The position numbers and the translations under genes are program-made. From Bremia lactucae (taxonomy: Eukaryota; Oomycota; Peronosporomycetes; Peronosporales; Peronosporaceae), in assembly GCF_004359215.1 (NCBI RefSeq), contig NC_090627.1, forward strand, positions 32,168-96,167: DNA of 64,000 nucleotides, given 5' to 3'. The notes beneath the pieces were generated by a model. The model had not been told where the DNA came from. It saw only the letters and a program-made list of their open reading frames with translations, and did not search any database. Within the stretch, counting starts at the first letter, position 1; each line of letters starts with the position of its first letter. This document shows, piece by piece, positions 21,283 through 33,229 of the stretch.

Positions 21283-21753
21283 TGTAACGGGCTAAAGTTG
21301 CCCAAGTTACACAATCCCCGTTAAGTACACTTTGTTTGCTTAAGGGTTTGGTCAATTACTTTAGTGAAGTAATTAGACTCACTACTTGAGTAAGCTCACA
21401 TTGTACCCACCACTTGGGTATGGCTCAAATTGTACCCACCACTTGGGTACGGTTCACATTGCGACCCACCCTTGTGTATGTGATGCACCTCAGGGCATTC
21501 ACGTTAACGGGGATGACGGCTCGCGTCATCCAAGAAACGAGGTATTTAGAATAATACGCTCGCAGCACAAATCAGTGCATATCTACAGAGATTTCATTTA
21601 TGATTGGTTAAAATAGGTTCTATTTTTATTTTAATACGATTAAATATAAACCAGTCTGAGAACTACTTTCTAGTTTACAAGTGAACACGTGGAGCCCGGT
21701 TACTGCTTCCTCACTGTGCCTGAAGGTGTGTGCATAAGTAGAGCGCCTTCCCA
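21283..21753 (+). mobile_element. 5' LTR of B1
   Basis: Starts TGTAACGGGCTAAAGTTGCC; collinear with 28160-28672 (CCACTTGGGT, GATGCACCTCAGGGCATTCA, CAGTCTGAGAACTAC). Includes a short tandem triplication of CCACTTGGGTA at about 21409-21450, of which the 3' LTR has fewer. The 3' end is shortened relative to the 3' LTR. Confidence 0.75.
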
Positions 21754-21783
21754 CGAACCGTCTCTCAGAGCTTGTCAGTGAAG

Positions 21784-22960
21784 ATGAGCCTCAATAACGA
21801 TTGGGCTCATTCCCCACCTCTCCGAACTTTATCGGGAGGTGGTAGAGCACTTGGCGAGGGACTTGGTTAGCAAGCCCTGGCCAGGCTCTTGGGCAGTCCT
21901 CCTGAGCAACATGTTGCTCAGTTGGAGCAGTTTTGAGGCGCTCGTGCTCGGACAGCGAATGGCCGCGTCCGAGGCACAGAGCCATGCTGCGGCGGAGTCC
22001 GTCACTCAGACTCAGGATGAGCTTAGGCGAGAGCATGCTCGAAGCGAGGCTCTCAACAGGACTGTTGAGATGCTCTCCGCCCAGCCGCATCAGCCGAGGC
22101 CCATTCGGATGGACCTGCCTAAGTTCGATGGAACTGCATCGCACACGATTGTCCACTGGATTTAAGCCGTGGGGTAGTGCGGTGTGGCGCAGCTCATCGA
22201 GGACGACACTTGGATGGTATCGTACACCATGTCGCATTTGCGCGGTAAGGCCTCAGAGTGAGCTTTCTCGGCGCTTATGGTGGACGTTAAGGCGTTCCCT
22301 TCACCGGCAATCTTTAAGACAAAGATTCGCGCCATGTATCAGCCGCCGAAGAACGAAGAGTTGCTTCAGGCGCGCTTCTTTGGAGCATGACAATCGAAGC
22401 GATCCCTGCCAGATAATGTGCAGGGGATGCGTTCGCTGTCGGCGTTCATTAGTGTGAGTCCGATACCGGAACACATTAAGGTGCCCACGTTCATGTATGG
22501 ACTGCGGCACGGCCCATCGCGGCAGGCTATTTTTAGAAAGGTGTCGTCAACGATGAAAGAGGCAATCCAAATTGCCTTAGTTGAGGAGCAATCCCACAAC
22601 AGTGCCTCGGCGACAGCTTGGTATAAATGGTCGGCCGATAGGCTGGCTGCCACTACAACGGAGTTGAGCAATGCTGACGTAGCTACTACAAGTGCGGCAA
22701 GCGCGGCCACATGATGGCTCGCTGCTATGCCAGAGCCCCTTCTGGTGCTAAGATGCCAATCAAGACGACTCCCTTTTCAAAGGGCGATGGCAAAAAATAG
22801 CGTGCGAGACGCATGAGTTCTGCATCGACCACTGAGGGGTCGGGAATGCAGCAGCGCAGTAGGAGCGGATGCCCTACTGACGCAGGCTCTGAAGCTTCCC
22901 CAAAGTTCCGAGTTATCGAGCAAATGGGTAGCATAGTCCCAGAGGTCTCCATTTTATGAC
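21784..22960 (+). pseudogene. gag: Gag of B1, frameshifted
   Basis: ATG at 21784 (MSLNNDWAHSPPLRTLSGGG), coiled coil in frame 21839-22165 (EAQSHAAAESVTQTQDELRR), then IRMDLPKFDGTASHTIVHWI, the start of the gag core. Further core in 22418-22714 (FMYGLRHGPSRQAIFRK) and a damaged zinc knuckle near 22690 (YYKCGKRGHMMARC, first Cys of the pair lost). Several frames; defective. Confidence 0.65.
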
Positions 22961-22965
22961 CTCAA

Positions 22966-23290
22966 CCGTGCTGGCCTATAGCGCTCGAGCACGAGGCTAT
23001 GACCATGCAATGACCCTTCCAGTTGATTCGGGTGCATCACCGGGTTTTATCAAGCTCGCGCTCTAAGAACGAGACCGGCGGTGTTTGAGTCGCTTTGCCA
23101 GGATGGCAAGAGAGAAGATACAAACGTTCGTTTAGCGAGCGGCGTGCTCGTAAAGTCTGAGGGAGTTCAAGTTGTACTTGCCTTCAGTTTAAGTAGAGAG
23201 AAGTTCACAGTGCTGGGTATAGAGAGCCGCATGACCTCATTCTAGGCATGCCATGGTTGGCAAAACACCAACCATGGATAGACTGGCGTA
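22966..23290 (+). pseudogene. Aspartic protease of B1
   Basis: VLAYSARARGYDHAMTLPVD followed by SGASPGFIKLAL gives the D-S-G-A-S active site; then NVRLASGVLVKSEGVQVVLA and, after a stop near 23245, MPWLAKHQPWIDW. Interrupted frames. Confidence 0.6.
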
Positions 23291-24108
23291 CACGCACAGT
23301 TGCTAATTCTACGCAGAAAATCGGAAGGACTGTGCTCCTGCAAGAGGCATATGCAACTGATGTCGTAACAAATGCAGTTGAGGGTCCGTTGACGAGATGT
23401 CAAACGTTATCAGGTCCTACCCATAGCCTAAAGCCTCGTGTAGTAGGAAGTGTAGCGACAGCAAGTCAGGCGACACAAAGTCCTATCCAGCTCGGAGAAA
23501 CTGATGCAGCGAAAAGGACGAGGACAAGTAGTCATGCGTCCGAATGTCTTGCACAGAGCCGAAAGCCTGCGGCAGTAGACAGCGAGCTGACAGGATGCCA
23601 AGCGTCGCAAGAACCGGCATAGAGCCTAGAGCCTCGTGCGGGTGGAAGGGGTGCGTTAGCCGAGAGAAGCAAAGGCACCCGCTTCCCAGTCAATGGTCGT
23701 GGTGACTCGAAAACGAGTACCCGACAGATAAGACGATCAAAGGCACGTCAAAACGAGTGAACTTTGGATCGGTCCTGACAAAAGAGAACGGGCTTTCGAA
23801 CGAAGTGTTCGAGGTCGTCGAAGACGAAAAAGCGGAGACATCCTCTGTTGAGGTGCTCCTGCACGTCTTGAAATCTACCGAGGAGATAGTTAAGCTCCCG
23901 GAGATGCCGTGGGATCTGTTACTGTCCGACGTTAAGAATAACGAAGTAGTCGCACCAGTTCCAGAAAAGAACTTGGTGGACTATTGTTCGTCGTCCACAA
24001 TGGACAAGAGCGTCCTCGAAACGGACAAAACGAAAGAAATTCGCTGCTCAAGGCTAGGATGCCTTGAGAGACAGCCCGTTCTATTAGATTATGTGAAAAG
24101 ATCGTGAT
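23291..24108 (+). pseudogene. Protease-RT linker of B1
   Basis: Ser/Thr-rich frame to 23622, then a Glu/Val-rich frame 23757-24107 (EVFEVVEDEKAETSSVEVLL). No known domain; low-complexity spacer typical for this position in oomycete gypsy elements. Confidence 0.45.
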
Positions 24109-25468
24109 GTGCTCTCCGAAGAAGTGCCGCGCCGCCTACCAGCCGGTAGGGGCATCGGGCACGAAATTAATTTGGAACCTGGCACCAAGTATGGTCTGAA
24201 CAGGAAACGGTTGTTGCCGAAAGAACAAGTCGATTATATCGATAAGCTCTTCGACAAGCGAGCCAAGGCGGGACATGAACATGAGGGCGAGTCGGCTCAC
24301 TCCAGCCCGAACTTCTGTGTGCGTAAAGCCACAGGTGGATGGCGCGTGGTTCATGCTTACAATAAGCTGAACACGGCCACCATTCCGGCGCAAACGTAAA
24401 TCTGTTGAACTCCATGGAAAAGTCAATTATCTTTTCCGCGTTGGATTTAAAGGATGGCTACTATCAGGTACTCATGAGAGAGTCCGATGTGGCCAAAACG
24501 GTAGTAAGCACCCCAAGCGGTATGGTTTAGGAGTGGCTTGTGTGCTCGAAGGTTTGAAAAACGCCTCAGCAACATTCAATCGAGTAGTGGCTCACATGAT
24601 GCGTCAGCACCGTGCCTACGCGCGTCATTACTTTGACGATGCATTCGTTCACAGTAGGGCCGAGGGCGGGCTGAGCGCAATTGAGTCGCACAAGTATCAT
24701 TTCGACGCTGTGTTGCAGACTCTGGGGGACGCCCAATTGTACGTCAACTTGCAAAAGTGCGTCATAGGGGTCTCCGAGATACCTGTGCTGGGCTGCATCG
24801 TAGGTTCACATGGTGTACGAGCAGACCCAGACAAGGTAAAATCGGTAAAGGAATGGCCAATCCCACGGCATGTGAAGGATTTGCGCCAATTCCTAGGGCT
24901 CGCTCATTACTTGCATAAGTATAGCAAGAATTATGCGGAGCAAACTAAACCATTATCTGATCTCCTTAAAACGGACACAGAATGGGTTTGGTTAAAAGAA
25001 CAAGAAGATGCGTTCACATCAGTGAAACAGTCTCTTGTTGAGGCACCGGTCTTGGCATTGCCAGACGTGGACAAGATCTTTAGCGTCGTCTGCGATGCAA
25101 GTAATTTTGCAATCGGCAGCGCGCTTATGCAGAAGGATGACGACGGCGTAGACCGTGTCATCTCTTATCAGTCCCGGCTATTAAAAACCGCAAAACTGAG
25201 TTACCCTGTGCATGACAAAGAGCTACTTTCACTAAAGTATGCTCTTGTCAAGTTTTGTGTGCACCTTTTGGGCACCGAACCATTTGTGGTTTATACCGCA
25301 ATAAACTCACCACACCTCTCGCCTAGAGTGACAAGATGGCTCACATTCTTCTCTGAATTTAATTTCAAAGTTGAATACAAGCCGGGTAGGTCGAATGTCT
25401 TGGCTGACGCGTTGTCGCGCAGACCAGACTTCGAGATCAGACTCCAGGAAAGTGTGTCTAGTGCTTAA
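24109..25468 (+). pseudogene. Reverse transcriptase-RNase H of B1
   Basis: RT N-terminal part 24109-24399 (NFCVRKATGGWRVVHAYNKL), a short frameshifted stretch with LKDGYYQVLMRESD, an internal TAG at 24528-24530, then an open 311-codon frame 24533-25468. Catalytic Y-F-D-D at 24629-24640. Connection KDLRQFLGLAHYLHKYSKNY; RNase H VVCDASNFAIGSALM and HDKELLSLKYAL. Near its end the usual TDH of RNase H reads TAI, so a metal-binding Asp seems lost. Ends with FKVEYKPGRSNVLADALSRR. Confidence 0.72.
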
Positions 25469-25569
25469 GCACATTCTGAGCCGTTAACGTTGGCAGCCAT
25501 AAAGGCTCACCGCGTAAAGAGATCGTTAGCCTCTGATATGTAAGAGAAATACAGTCAGGAAGAACATTG

Positions 25570-27060
25570 TCACCTGCTGTTAGATCACTTCGGTGGACGA
25601 AAGATAACCCTTCCGTCGCACCTGAAGGCTAAGCTAAATCGCTTCAGTTTCAGCGATGGCCTGTAATGGCATCAGCTGACACCTTGTGATCCCTTGAAAA
25701 TCTACGAGCCTCATGACACAGAACTCAAGCTGATGATCCTTCACGAGCTCCATGATGCGCCATCGAGTGGGCATCTGGGCCGCGAAATTTTTTTTTAAAA
25801 ATGCCGACATAATTTTAGTGGCCACACCTACATCGAGGTGTTGCCAACTATATTCGCTCCTGCGAACAGTGTCAGCAAATTTACACCATACAACAGTGCG
25901 CCATTGCTTCCGCTACCGATTCCAACGGATTGTTGGAAGTCGGTTATTCATGTTTGGCATGCCGCCCGACCACAAGGGTTGAGGGGCTCGTCGTCTTTGT
26001 AGACAGACTGAGCAAAATGGTGCATTTACCACCATGTAAGACATCGATCACAGGCAAGGAGGCAGCTCTCTTGATCTTATATCATGTATACCGACTACAC
26101 GGGATGCCCGAGTACATAGTATCGGACCGAGATCCACGTTTTACATCCGGGTTTTGGCGTCATGTGTTTGAGCTGCAAGGTAGCAATTTCCACATGTCGA
26201 CCGCAGGTCATCCCCAGACCTCTGGTCAAATAGAACGTGCCAATCGGGTTGTGGCAGATGTATCACGCACGATAGCGACTCCAAAAGAATGGAGCAAAAA
26301 ATTGCCCTTCGTGATGTTTAGTATAAATAACAATGTCCACGCCAGTACGAGTGTTACACCTTTTTATATAAACGGACTGCGGCATCCTCGGACGCCAGTC
26401 TCGTTCGTGCGCAGCCCGAGTCTTAGTGACGGAGGGCCCCTCTTTTTGCTCGGTGCGAAAGAGGGATGCAATTTCGTGACGATGACCCACGAGGATATCA
26501 TCTCAAAGACTGAAATTTGCCCTAGTGATCCTGCTGGTTTGGCAGTGGTAAGTATAGAGTCACGGCAAGGATGCCTGTGCATTTGAACAATAACGATGTT
26601 CGTTGTTGACAACTACGTCCTATAACGAACATCTCGGCGGTGTCAGCGGCGAGTTGATGCTAAAAGCGTGAGCGAGCTCAACGCTTTGTGGATGAGTGAT
26701 TAGCCATCACACGTAAAGTCGGTGACGCGGTAAGTGCACCGGATAAGCGAAAACAATATGCAGACCAAAATGGTCGCAAAAACAATGAACGCTTTAGAGT
26801 GCGAGAAAAAGTACTATTAAGTACTGCTTACCTAAAATGCAGTTTATGTACTACCTGGAGGTACTACAGAATTATTGCCGCGTTTCATCGCGCCGTTTAC
26901 GGTGGTCGAAATGGTTGGAGGCCAAAGTTATAAGCTTATTCTGTCCCCGTATAAGAAGACGCACGCCGTCTTTTACGTGGGTCGTCTGAAAATATATGTT
27001 GATCCAGAAGAGATCACATACCCCATCCGTCTAAGGAGACAGATGGTGACGCCGACAGTG
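25570..27060 (+). pseudogene. Integrase of B1
   Basis: H2C2 part 25730-25890 in several frames (HELHDAPSSGH, RSCEQCQQ). Core in the open frame 25930-26586 with first Asp in VVFVDRLSKMVHL, second in VSDRDPRFTSGFW, and Glu in GQIERANRVVADV, so the DDE set is intact. C-terminal region 26700-27060 (PRFIAPFTVVEMVG, FYVGRLKIYVDPEE). Frameshifts between parts. Strand transfer enzyme in intact elements. Confidence 0.68.
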
Positions 27061-28024
27061 AGTCGAGCGTCGATCGGGTGTGGAGACGGGAGGTGCAGTA
27101 CCGCCCATGATTTCTTTCACACGCAAGCGAGCGAAGTTAATTTTAAATTGCTGCGACTGTTGTATCGCCACATCGGAATGTGGCTGAAAGCGGCGCAGGA
27201 AGTGGTTGATTCATTTTAATGCAACACTACCGGGATCGAGGAAACGCGACGACCAAGTTGTTTTCTTTAAGCCTTCCACGAACTATAGGTGCCGTAATAA
27301 TTATGTGCATCTGAATAGCGCGCTCTAGGAGCGACACACTCGAAGGTGGCATTGGTGGTTCGCATAGCCACGTTCAATGCGAGGGCTTGTGACACCGACT
27401 GGACACGTTCACGTGCCGTCGGTGGAGCTTTACGCTCAGGCTCTTCTGCGTCAGACCCAGTGTGAACGATGATCTGAACGACAGGTGTTGTGGTTCTGCC
27501 CAACTGAGAAGCAGCTGCAATTATATGGGCAGCGCTCTTACGAATGGTCACTGCACTAGCTAGCGCAGACGACGAGACAGTTGCTTTGTTGGCGTAAGGC
27601 AAGTTGGCTCTGCAAAGTTGGGCGTCTTCATGTTAGGAGCAATGGGTGAACTTTGGATTGGCAATAAAGCGCCATCATCCTTCCTCATTAGCTTGCTGTA
27701 CTCATCACTACTATGTGAGGTGATGGCATCGGTGTCGACACATTGTAGTCAACAATGAGCGACGGATCTACGTCCACACTGTAAACGTGGGATGGCATCG
27801 GTGTCGACTCATTGTAGTCAACAATGAGCGACCGATCTACACATCCACACAGTAAAGTTGGGTGAATCTGTAAGTCCAGTTAGCGCGACAGCAGTAGTAG
27901 CTGTCGGCGTTGCAACTGTGGCACTAAGCGACGGCGGCGTATTAATGCGGCGCTGACGCTTCATGCGTGGTTGTGAGGGCATCTTTGCAGACGACCCATC
28001 ATCTTTGCCCCTCCAAGGTGGCAT
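27040..28024 (-). pseudogene. Antisense extra ORF of B1 (aORF-B), shortened
   Basis: ATG at 28022-28024 next to the 3' LTR: MPPWRGKDDGSS, PSQPRMKRQRRINTPPSLSA; farther on, HSSDEYSKL and ALLPIQSSPIAPNMKTP in other frames, then NFARLRVKEIMGGTAPP near 27150. The same order occurs on B2 (58741-60370, opposite to its integrase), with matching residues and differing third positions. Compared with B2 about 520 bp containing the coiled coil are deleted. Frame broken at several points. Function unknown. Confidence 0.58.
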
Positions 28025-28159
28025 GGCTGGCGCTGTGTGAGGGCACACAGGTCGCTAGAGTGACTGAGAGAACTAGAGCGGCGCGTTAAGCAGCTCGCTG
28101 TCCCTCGTTCCTCTTTGACGAATTTGCAAAATGAGAATTCGCTCTTAAAGGGCAGATGG

Positions 28160-28672
28160 TGTAATGTGCTAAAGGTGTTCTAAGTTACATAATTCCCATT
28201 AAGTTCACTTTGTGTACTTAAGGGGTTGGTCAATTACCTAAATTAAGTAATAAGGCTCACCACTTGGGTGTGGTTCGCATTGTGACCCACCCTTGTGTAT
28301 GTGATGCACCTGAGGGCATTCACATCAACGAGGATGATGGCTAGCGTCAATGAAGATACGAGGTACTTAGAATAATACTCTCGCAATACATATCTACAGA
28401 GATGAAATGTAGGATTGGTTAAATAGGTTCTAATTCAATACAATTAAATATAAATCAGTCTGAAAACTACTTTCTAGTTGAGCGCACGCGGAGCCGGGTT
28501 ACCGCTCCCGTGACGTCACTGAAATTAGGTTTCTATTTCGTTGGGTGAGGTCGCTTTGGCGCCCATCAACTGCCTCACTGCACGTGATAGAAGAACGGAT
28601 GAACCACTTCCTCACTGTGCCTGAAGGTGTGTTCGTAAGTCGAGCGTTGTTCTATAGTAGCGCCCGCCTACA
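28160..28672 (+). mobile_element. 3' LTR of B1
   Basis: 513 bp, starts TGTAATGTGCTAAAGG and ends CGCCCGCCTACA. Collinear with the 5' LTR and with the minus-strand copy at 57629-58607. Substitutions and indels between the two LTRs show that the insertion is not recent. Confidence 0.75.
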
Positions 28673-29018
28673 TTATGTCGCACCAAATTTCTTGATAAAA
28701 TTTTATCGCATCCTCCAGTACCGTGCTGTCCCGGGTTTCGAGCCATAACGGCCCGTCAACGGTTAGCAACGCCACGTAAATCAACAAACCTGGCTCATCA
28801 CAAGTACGATTTTTTTCCATCGCTATGGCTATCAAAAATTGGCATTGCGAATTGTCAAGGTTCTCCACACCACGAATACTAACGCCACCTATTTTTTCAA
28901 CCGTAGACTTAGTACCGATATTTTTTTTTCGTTGAGAGTTGAATTCTGTTTTTGAGCTTAATTTACTTACCCAATACAAGCGCAAGAAACTTCTCAAGCG
29001 GCAATGCAACTTTGAGCT
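28673..29018 (-). pseudogene. Gene X, middle piece
   Basis: Non-repetitive island between B1 and A2. Minus strand: LKVALPLEKFLALVLG up to about 28970, then an 82 nt intron (GTAAGTAAATTAAGC...AAATAG, 28884-28965), then GVSIRGVENLDNSQCQFLIA, GLLIYVALLTVDGPLWLETR and TVLEDAIKF. The splice keeps phase. Continues upstream in 37518-37796 beyond A2 (target duplication GAGCT) and downstream at 21282 beyond B1. Single-base shifts at two joins. Protein not recognised. Confidence 0.58.
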
Positions 29019-29440
29019 TGCAACTGACCCCTTTTACTAGTACTGATAAGTACCATTTAACCTTACACTGATTACAGTGTATATGAGGTGACTCGAAACT
29101 TCACGTACACAAGGGTACAGAGGAAGGTTTCTATGAAGCTAAGGGTATTTAGCTTAAAGGTCTAAACTAAGGCTTTTTAATAAAGAGAAGTAAATATATA
29201 TATATATATATATGTTCAGTTTCCTACATCATGATCTTCTATCAACTACTGAACTTATTATATTCGTAACTAACTAAATATGGCGCCTCCTTGCGCAACG
29301 CACAATGTGTCTTATAACGATTGGCAGGGTTGACTTTAAGTTAAATTAATAATGACTGATTCGGGTGACAGGGAATACTTTAATGTCGCTCTCTGTAATT
29401 TTGCATTATTGATTTTATTAAAAATTCCAATTTTGTTGCA
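29019..29440 (-). mobile_element. 3' LTR of A2
   Basis: Minus-strand match to 37023-37517 over its 3' part (CCTTAGTTTAGACC, ACCTTCCTCTGTACC, CACTGTAATCAGTGTAAGGT). The U3 end is too diverged to place exactly. Contains a (TA)n run. Confidence 0.65.
29194..29213. repeat. (AT)n microsatellite
   Basis: Ten uninterrupted AT units inside the 3' LTR of A2. The 5' LTR has no such run at the same position, so it expanded after insertion. Confidence 0.8.
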
Positions 29441-31018
29441 TTATCGATCTTTGTTCGGAAATCCGTGCGTGTCGGCCGTGAGGCCGCAAAGCTGACAGCT
29501 GCGCGGATCAGGTCAGCTGCTGGAAATGCAAACGTTTCAGTAGACGCTGATGCGTCTACTGTGGGGAATCTGCTCTGACTGGAACTTGTCATCTGTTGAT
29601 GCATTGCAGGTAACGGTGACAAGTCACCTGCTACATTAATTGTATATGACCGGTCCAAGTCACCGTCTTGCCCGACTCAGTGGCTACTGTGACGACCGCC
29701 GGATCACCCGGGCCCGAGTCCGTTAAGCCTTTGGGTTCTAACGTGACTACCAAAGAGGTGATGACGAGGTTATTTAACTCGTCGGACCTCTTTGGTGGGG
29801 AGTCATCATCAGATGACTCCGAGGCCGATGACCACTCTGGTGACGTTTTTAGTATGCGTCACCAGGAACAACGTGGTCGCGAAGGAAAGAGTACTGGTGG
29901 TGGGGCTAGCTTGCATTACCTGAGAAGGAGTGAATGTAGTGATCGCTCCCAGGGCCAAGCTAATGTTAACGTTAACATGATCCAACAGGAGAGGGACCGC
30001 AATACGTTGCGGTTCGCTCCTGAAAAGAGGCCTTGGTCACCCTCTAAGAGATACCTCATTCGTTGGTCTGGTATGACCACATGACCTGCACCCTCAAAAC
30101 AGCATGGGCATGAGTCCCCCCAGGAAAAGGCAAGGAATCCCTGCCTTTCTAGACAAACGGTGCAACTGATAGCGTGCACCGACTACGGTCCTATACTTAA
30201 ACCGTTTACGGGAAGTATTTAGCTTGTCAAGCCAGACCTCACTGCCTATGTTTTGTATATTCTGTACAAAGGCTGTCCAAGCTTGGAACAATGGTTTGAC
30301 GTCCTTTGCCCGTTTGCAAGTGTACCAACGATGCCGGTAAAAGGCATCGAGGAAGAATTCTGTTTCATCCTCACCAGGCTTGTGAAGCCTGGATGAGTCG
30401 AATAACGGAATATGATATTGATCGTTCCCTTAGGAAGCGTATTCCCTCAAAGACCTCCATTGGAGGACTTTCGTCTCGTACGAGATGCGTCAAGGGATTG
30501 AGAACCTCCAATCCTTTACGAGCGCCGGAAGCGCTCGTTCTCTGATGGAGGTGGATGGGTCTCGTCGTACTGTAGAACGAGACCCGGAACGTCCAACATC
30601 AATTGGGAACAAGATTCCCAACAATTATGCGAGGGTGGATACCCTCACCAACGACCGAGATAACTCGTTCGAACCCCCTTTACCTGAGGGTGGCTCAAGA
30701 AACTTACAACAAGAAAACGCTTCTTACCACCTGAATCCATCAATGGATAAGGAGGGGGGGAAGATTAGATTCGCCTCGTTTGATGAGCATGATTCCACAT
30801 CGTGATTTAGATCACACCCTTTATTATTTAAGGGAGAATTATGATCACGAGCGACCCCGTCGCCGCGCGTTAGCGGCGAAGTCGATAATGTTTCACGTGA
30901 CCAGTTGAAAAGTTGTGCGCAGATTGCGACTGAACAACTGGCGAACGAAAGGACACATCAGTCCCTTCAAAACGAGCTATTGACAGCTCGTCGAAAGATC
31001 TCTTCCTTGGAGCAATGA
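29396..31018 (+). pseudogene. Antisense extra ORF of A2 (aORF-A)
   Basis: Opposite to gag-pol. N-terminal stretch 29396-29548 (VGREAAKLTAARIRSAAGNA), then open 29668-30084: PDSVATVTTAGSPGPES, SSSDDSEADDHSGDVF, GGGASLHYLRRSECSDRSQ and KRPWSPSKRYLIRWSGMT. At 30081 an inverted block starts (separate entry); its minus strand holds the expected continuation. From 30426 the plus frame resumes: EMRQGIENLQSFTSAGSARS in 30485-30805, then a coiled coil ending SSLEQ and TGA at 31016-31018. Protein-level agreement with A1, A3 and A4 shows that it was coding. Unknown function. Confidence 0.6.
30081..30425 (-). repeat. In-place inversion inside aORF of A2
   Basis: The block matches 15475-15775 of A1, but relative to its flanks it is reversed. 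Left edge: GGTATGACC joined to ATGACCTGCACC; right edge: GGAATATGATATTGATCG joined to TTCCCTTAGGAAGCG. In A1 the same sequences run straight through. On its minus strand it still encodes FLDAFYRHRWYTCKRAKDVK and KYRTVVGARYQLHRLSRKAG. Confidence 0.7.
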
Positions 31019-32235
31019 GCGGATCATCTGTTCAAGAGAATTAAACCCTGTTCCAAGACAATAAGTCTTTGGCTCGGATCCATCAGGCTTTGGCTGATGC
31101 TCTTGACTGTTCTAATGTAATCTGAAATCGCAAGAAGCCTCGTGCTGATGGTACGGTCGGAGACGCCTTACGTAAAACGTAGGATGCGTACGCATCCTAC
31201 GAGGCAGCTCGATCGTGTATGCATTGCCTTGGCGGTGCAGTACACGGAACGGGCCGATATACCTGGGCAGTGTTTCATTACTGTCAAGATTCGTCACTAC
31301 ATGTTTTAGTAAGTTTACCGTAGACATTAGGACTAGTTCGTTAACGTTAAATTAAAGAATGTTGGCTCTTCCATTATTGTTAGAGTTTCGTTTATGTCGA
31401 TTTACCGCGTCAGCGATGGAATCCTGTGCGAAGCGGACCACTGCTTCTCTAGCCAGCAGGACATCACCTTTTGACTCGGTTCTATTTTTGCTTTCAGTGC
31501 GACCGGCTCCCACTCTTTCCTAGTTAGAGCATTATTGTTCTCAATAGTATCATTGTTTTCGATGCTGAGTTTTTCCGCATCGTTATTAAAGTTTGCAATG
31601 GCATTTAGTTTGTCCACTTCAATGTTGATTAAAAATGAGCAAAAGGTAGAAAGGTTTTTAATCGAGCGAGTCTCTCCCCGCTTTGAGTAAGAGTCACTTT
31701 CAAACAAGGTGGGAATACGTGAATGGCGGAAGCCGTTCACTTAAAACAGTGTATGCTTTGTAAAAGTATGCACTGACTTGTTGATTGCGAAATCTCCCAT
31801 CGGCAAGAACTCGCTTTTACTCGTTAAAGAGTGGACGTACCCGCGAAGCATATTCAATTCGATTAAATATAAATCAGTCTTAAAACTACTTCCTAGTTAG
31901 CAACACAAGTGCGCACGTGAAGCCCGATTACCTCTTCGAAGATACGGTTTGCACGCTCCGTCTGACCATCTGTTTTAGGATGATCAGAAGTTGACATTTT
32001 CAAATGTGTTTCAACTGATTTGAACACAGTTTGCCAAAATTTTGCCGTAATTTAGGGTCTCGATCCGAGACTTGTTCACGGGGAAACCCATGGAGTCGAA
32101 ATATCGCGTCAACAAAGGCAGGAGCACAGCCTTTGGCTGTGATCGACCTGTATACTGCAGCAAGATGTACGATTTTGCTGAAACGATCAGCACAAACTAG
32201 AATACTAACATTCTTATGATGGTCGTCGGGAAATC

Positions 32236-32690
32236 CGAAGACACTCGTATACTCGCGGCGTTTTTGTTATCCGGAATAAGACACACAGCGTGTGACTTAA
32301 CGGGGAAGTCTTCTGTGAGTGGCAAGAAGTCGCGGTGTGCCGGGCGGCCGCTAGATGACAGCCACCGTTGTAATTGCTGCTGACCACTGTGGTGAGGATC
32401 ACAGTAAGGCCACACGATGCAACCACAGCGCCATCCGCGAGCTTAGCAAATTCAATTACGGAATATGACGTGACATCATAGCTTCCTACGACTGTTTCCT
32501 TCTCCACGTTCGGCGCATCAGAATGGATAGACTTGTAGGCTTCAGTTGCTCTTTCAGTTCATCAATTTTCTGTCCTTGCTATTTTAATAAATTCTAACGA
32601 ATTTGTCGAGTCAAAAGCAGTTCACGTTAAGGACGAAGTCCATGGATACAGACTGCCAACACAATTTGTCGAGTCAAAAAGCAGTTCACG
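32236..32690 (-). pseudogene. PNPT1-like: Captured PNPase-like fragment in A2
   Basis: Same insert as in A1 with the same borders: AKLADGAVVASCGLTVILTT in the frame 32507-32214, a shift, then PLTEDFPVKSHAVCLIPDNK in a second frame. One shift and several substitutions relative to A1. It shows that the capture predates the split of A1 and A2. Confidence 0.65.
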
Positions 32691-32726
32691 TTGAAGACGA
32701 AGTCCATGGATACAGACTGCCAACAC
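32600..32726. repeat. 63 bp tandem duplication across the insert/integrase border
   Basis: AATTTGTCGAGTCAAAAGCA begins at 32600 and again at 32663; each unit runs through TCACGTT, GACGAAGTCCATGGATAC and ACTGCCAACAC. Units differ by an A-run length and two substitutions. The unit spans the junction of captured DNA and integrase, so it arose after capture. A1 has one unit. Confidence 0.75.
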
Positions 32727-33229
32727 TCTGCCGGAACAGGCAGAGGTTGTAACGGAGTACGGGATGAAGCACTGGGCTTCACCCGTTGAAAAACTTCGCA
32801 AGCACGTATGTACTTGTGGACGAACTCATACTGGCGTGGCTCACGTCAGTAGAAGTCGCGACTTATCGTGAGATAAGTCTTCTCACGTCCACGATGACCA
32901 CTTATTGGTAAATCGTGGCACTCATACATGCTGCGTTAATGCAAATCAGTATGGGTAGGGGTGACGACAGAGGTGTGTCGCCAGCAATGGCTGCGTAATA
33001 CAGTAACCCATTTCGTGTTGTGTATGGATCTTTTAAGGAACGATACAATTTCGACAGTCCTTTCAAGGATTATTGGGATGGTTTTTCTATAGAATCCATC
33101 AACCTTCAAAAGCCTTATCTTCTTGACAAGCCCTTCTAACGCCGTCGTGTAATGTTGACGACGGCACTATTGTTGCAACAGTGGGCTTATCCTCATTGTT
33201 GTTTTGCGCTGCCGGCTCAAGAACGGGCC

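Larger units (their letters stand above)
21283..28672 (+). mobile_element. Element B1: Ty3/gypsy, family B, two LTRs
   Basis: Both LTRs are present (21283-21753 and 28160-28672) around gag, protease, linker, RT-RNaseH, integrase, and an antisense ORF. Differs from family A in LTR, in a D-S-G-A protease and in gag. Several stops and shifts, but RT-RNase H is open over 311 codons. Inserted in gene X (pieces at 21209-21282 and 28673-29018). Confidence 0.82.
31112..33110 (-). pseudogene. Integrase of A2, broken
   Basis: Minus order: H2C2 region (about 32990-32760), start of core with SMDFV (about 32715), tandem duplication and PNPase-like insert (32236-32726), rest of core (32230-31960), LTR-B patch (31934-31851), C-terminal region to 31112 (YIGPFRVLHRQGNAYTIELP, HPTFYVRRLRPYHQHE), ending with a stop where A1 reads through. 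Defective. Confidence 0.65.
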
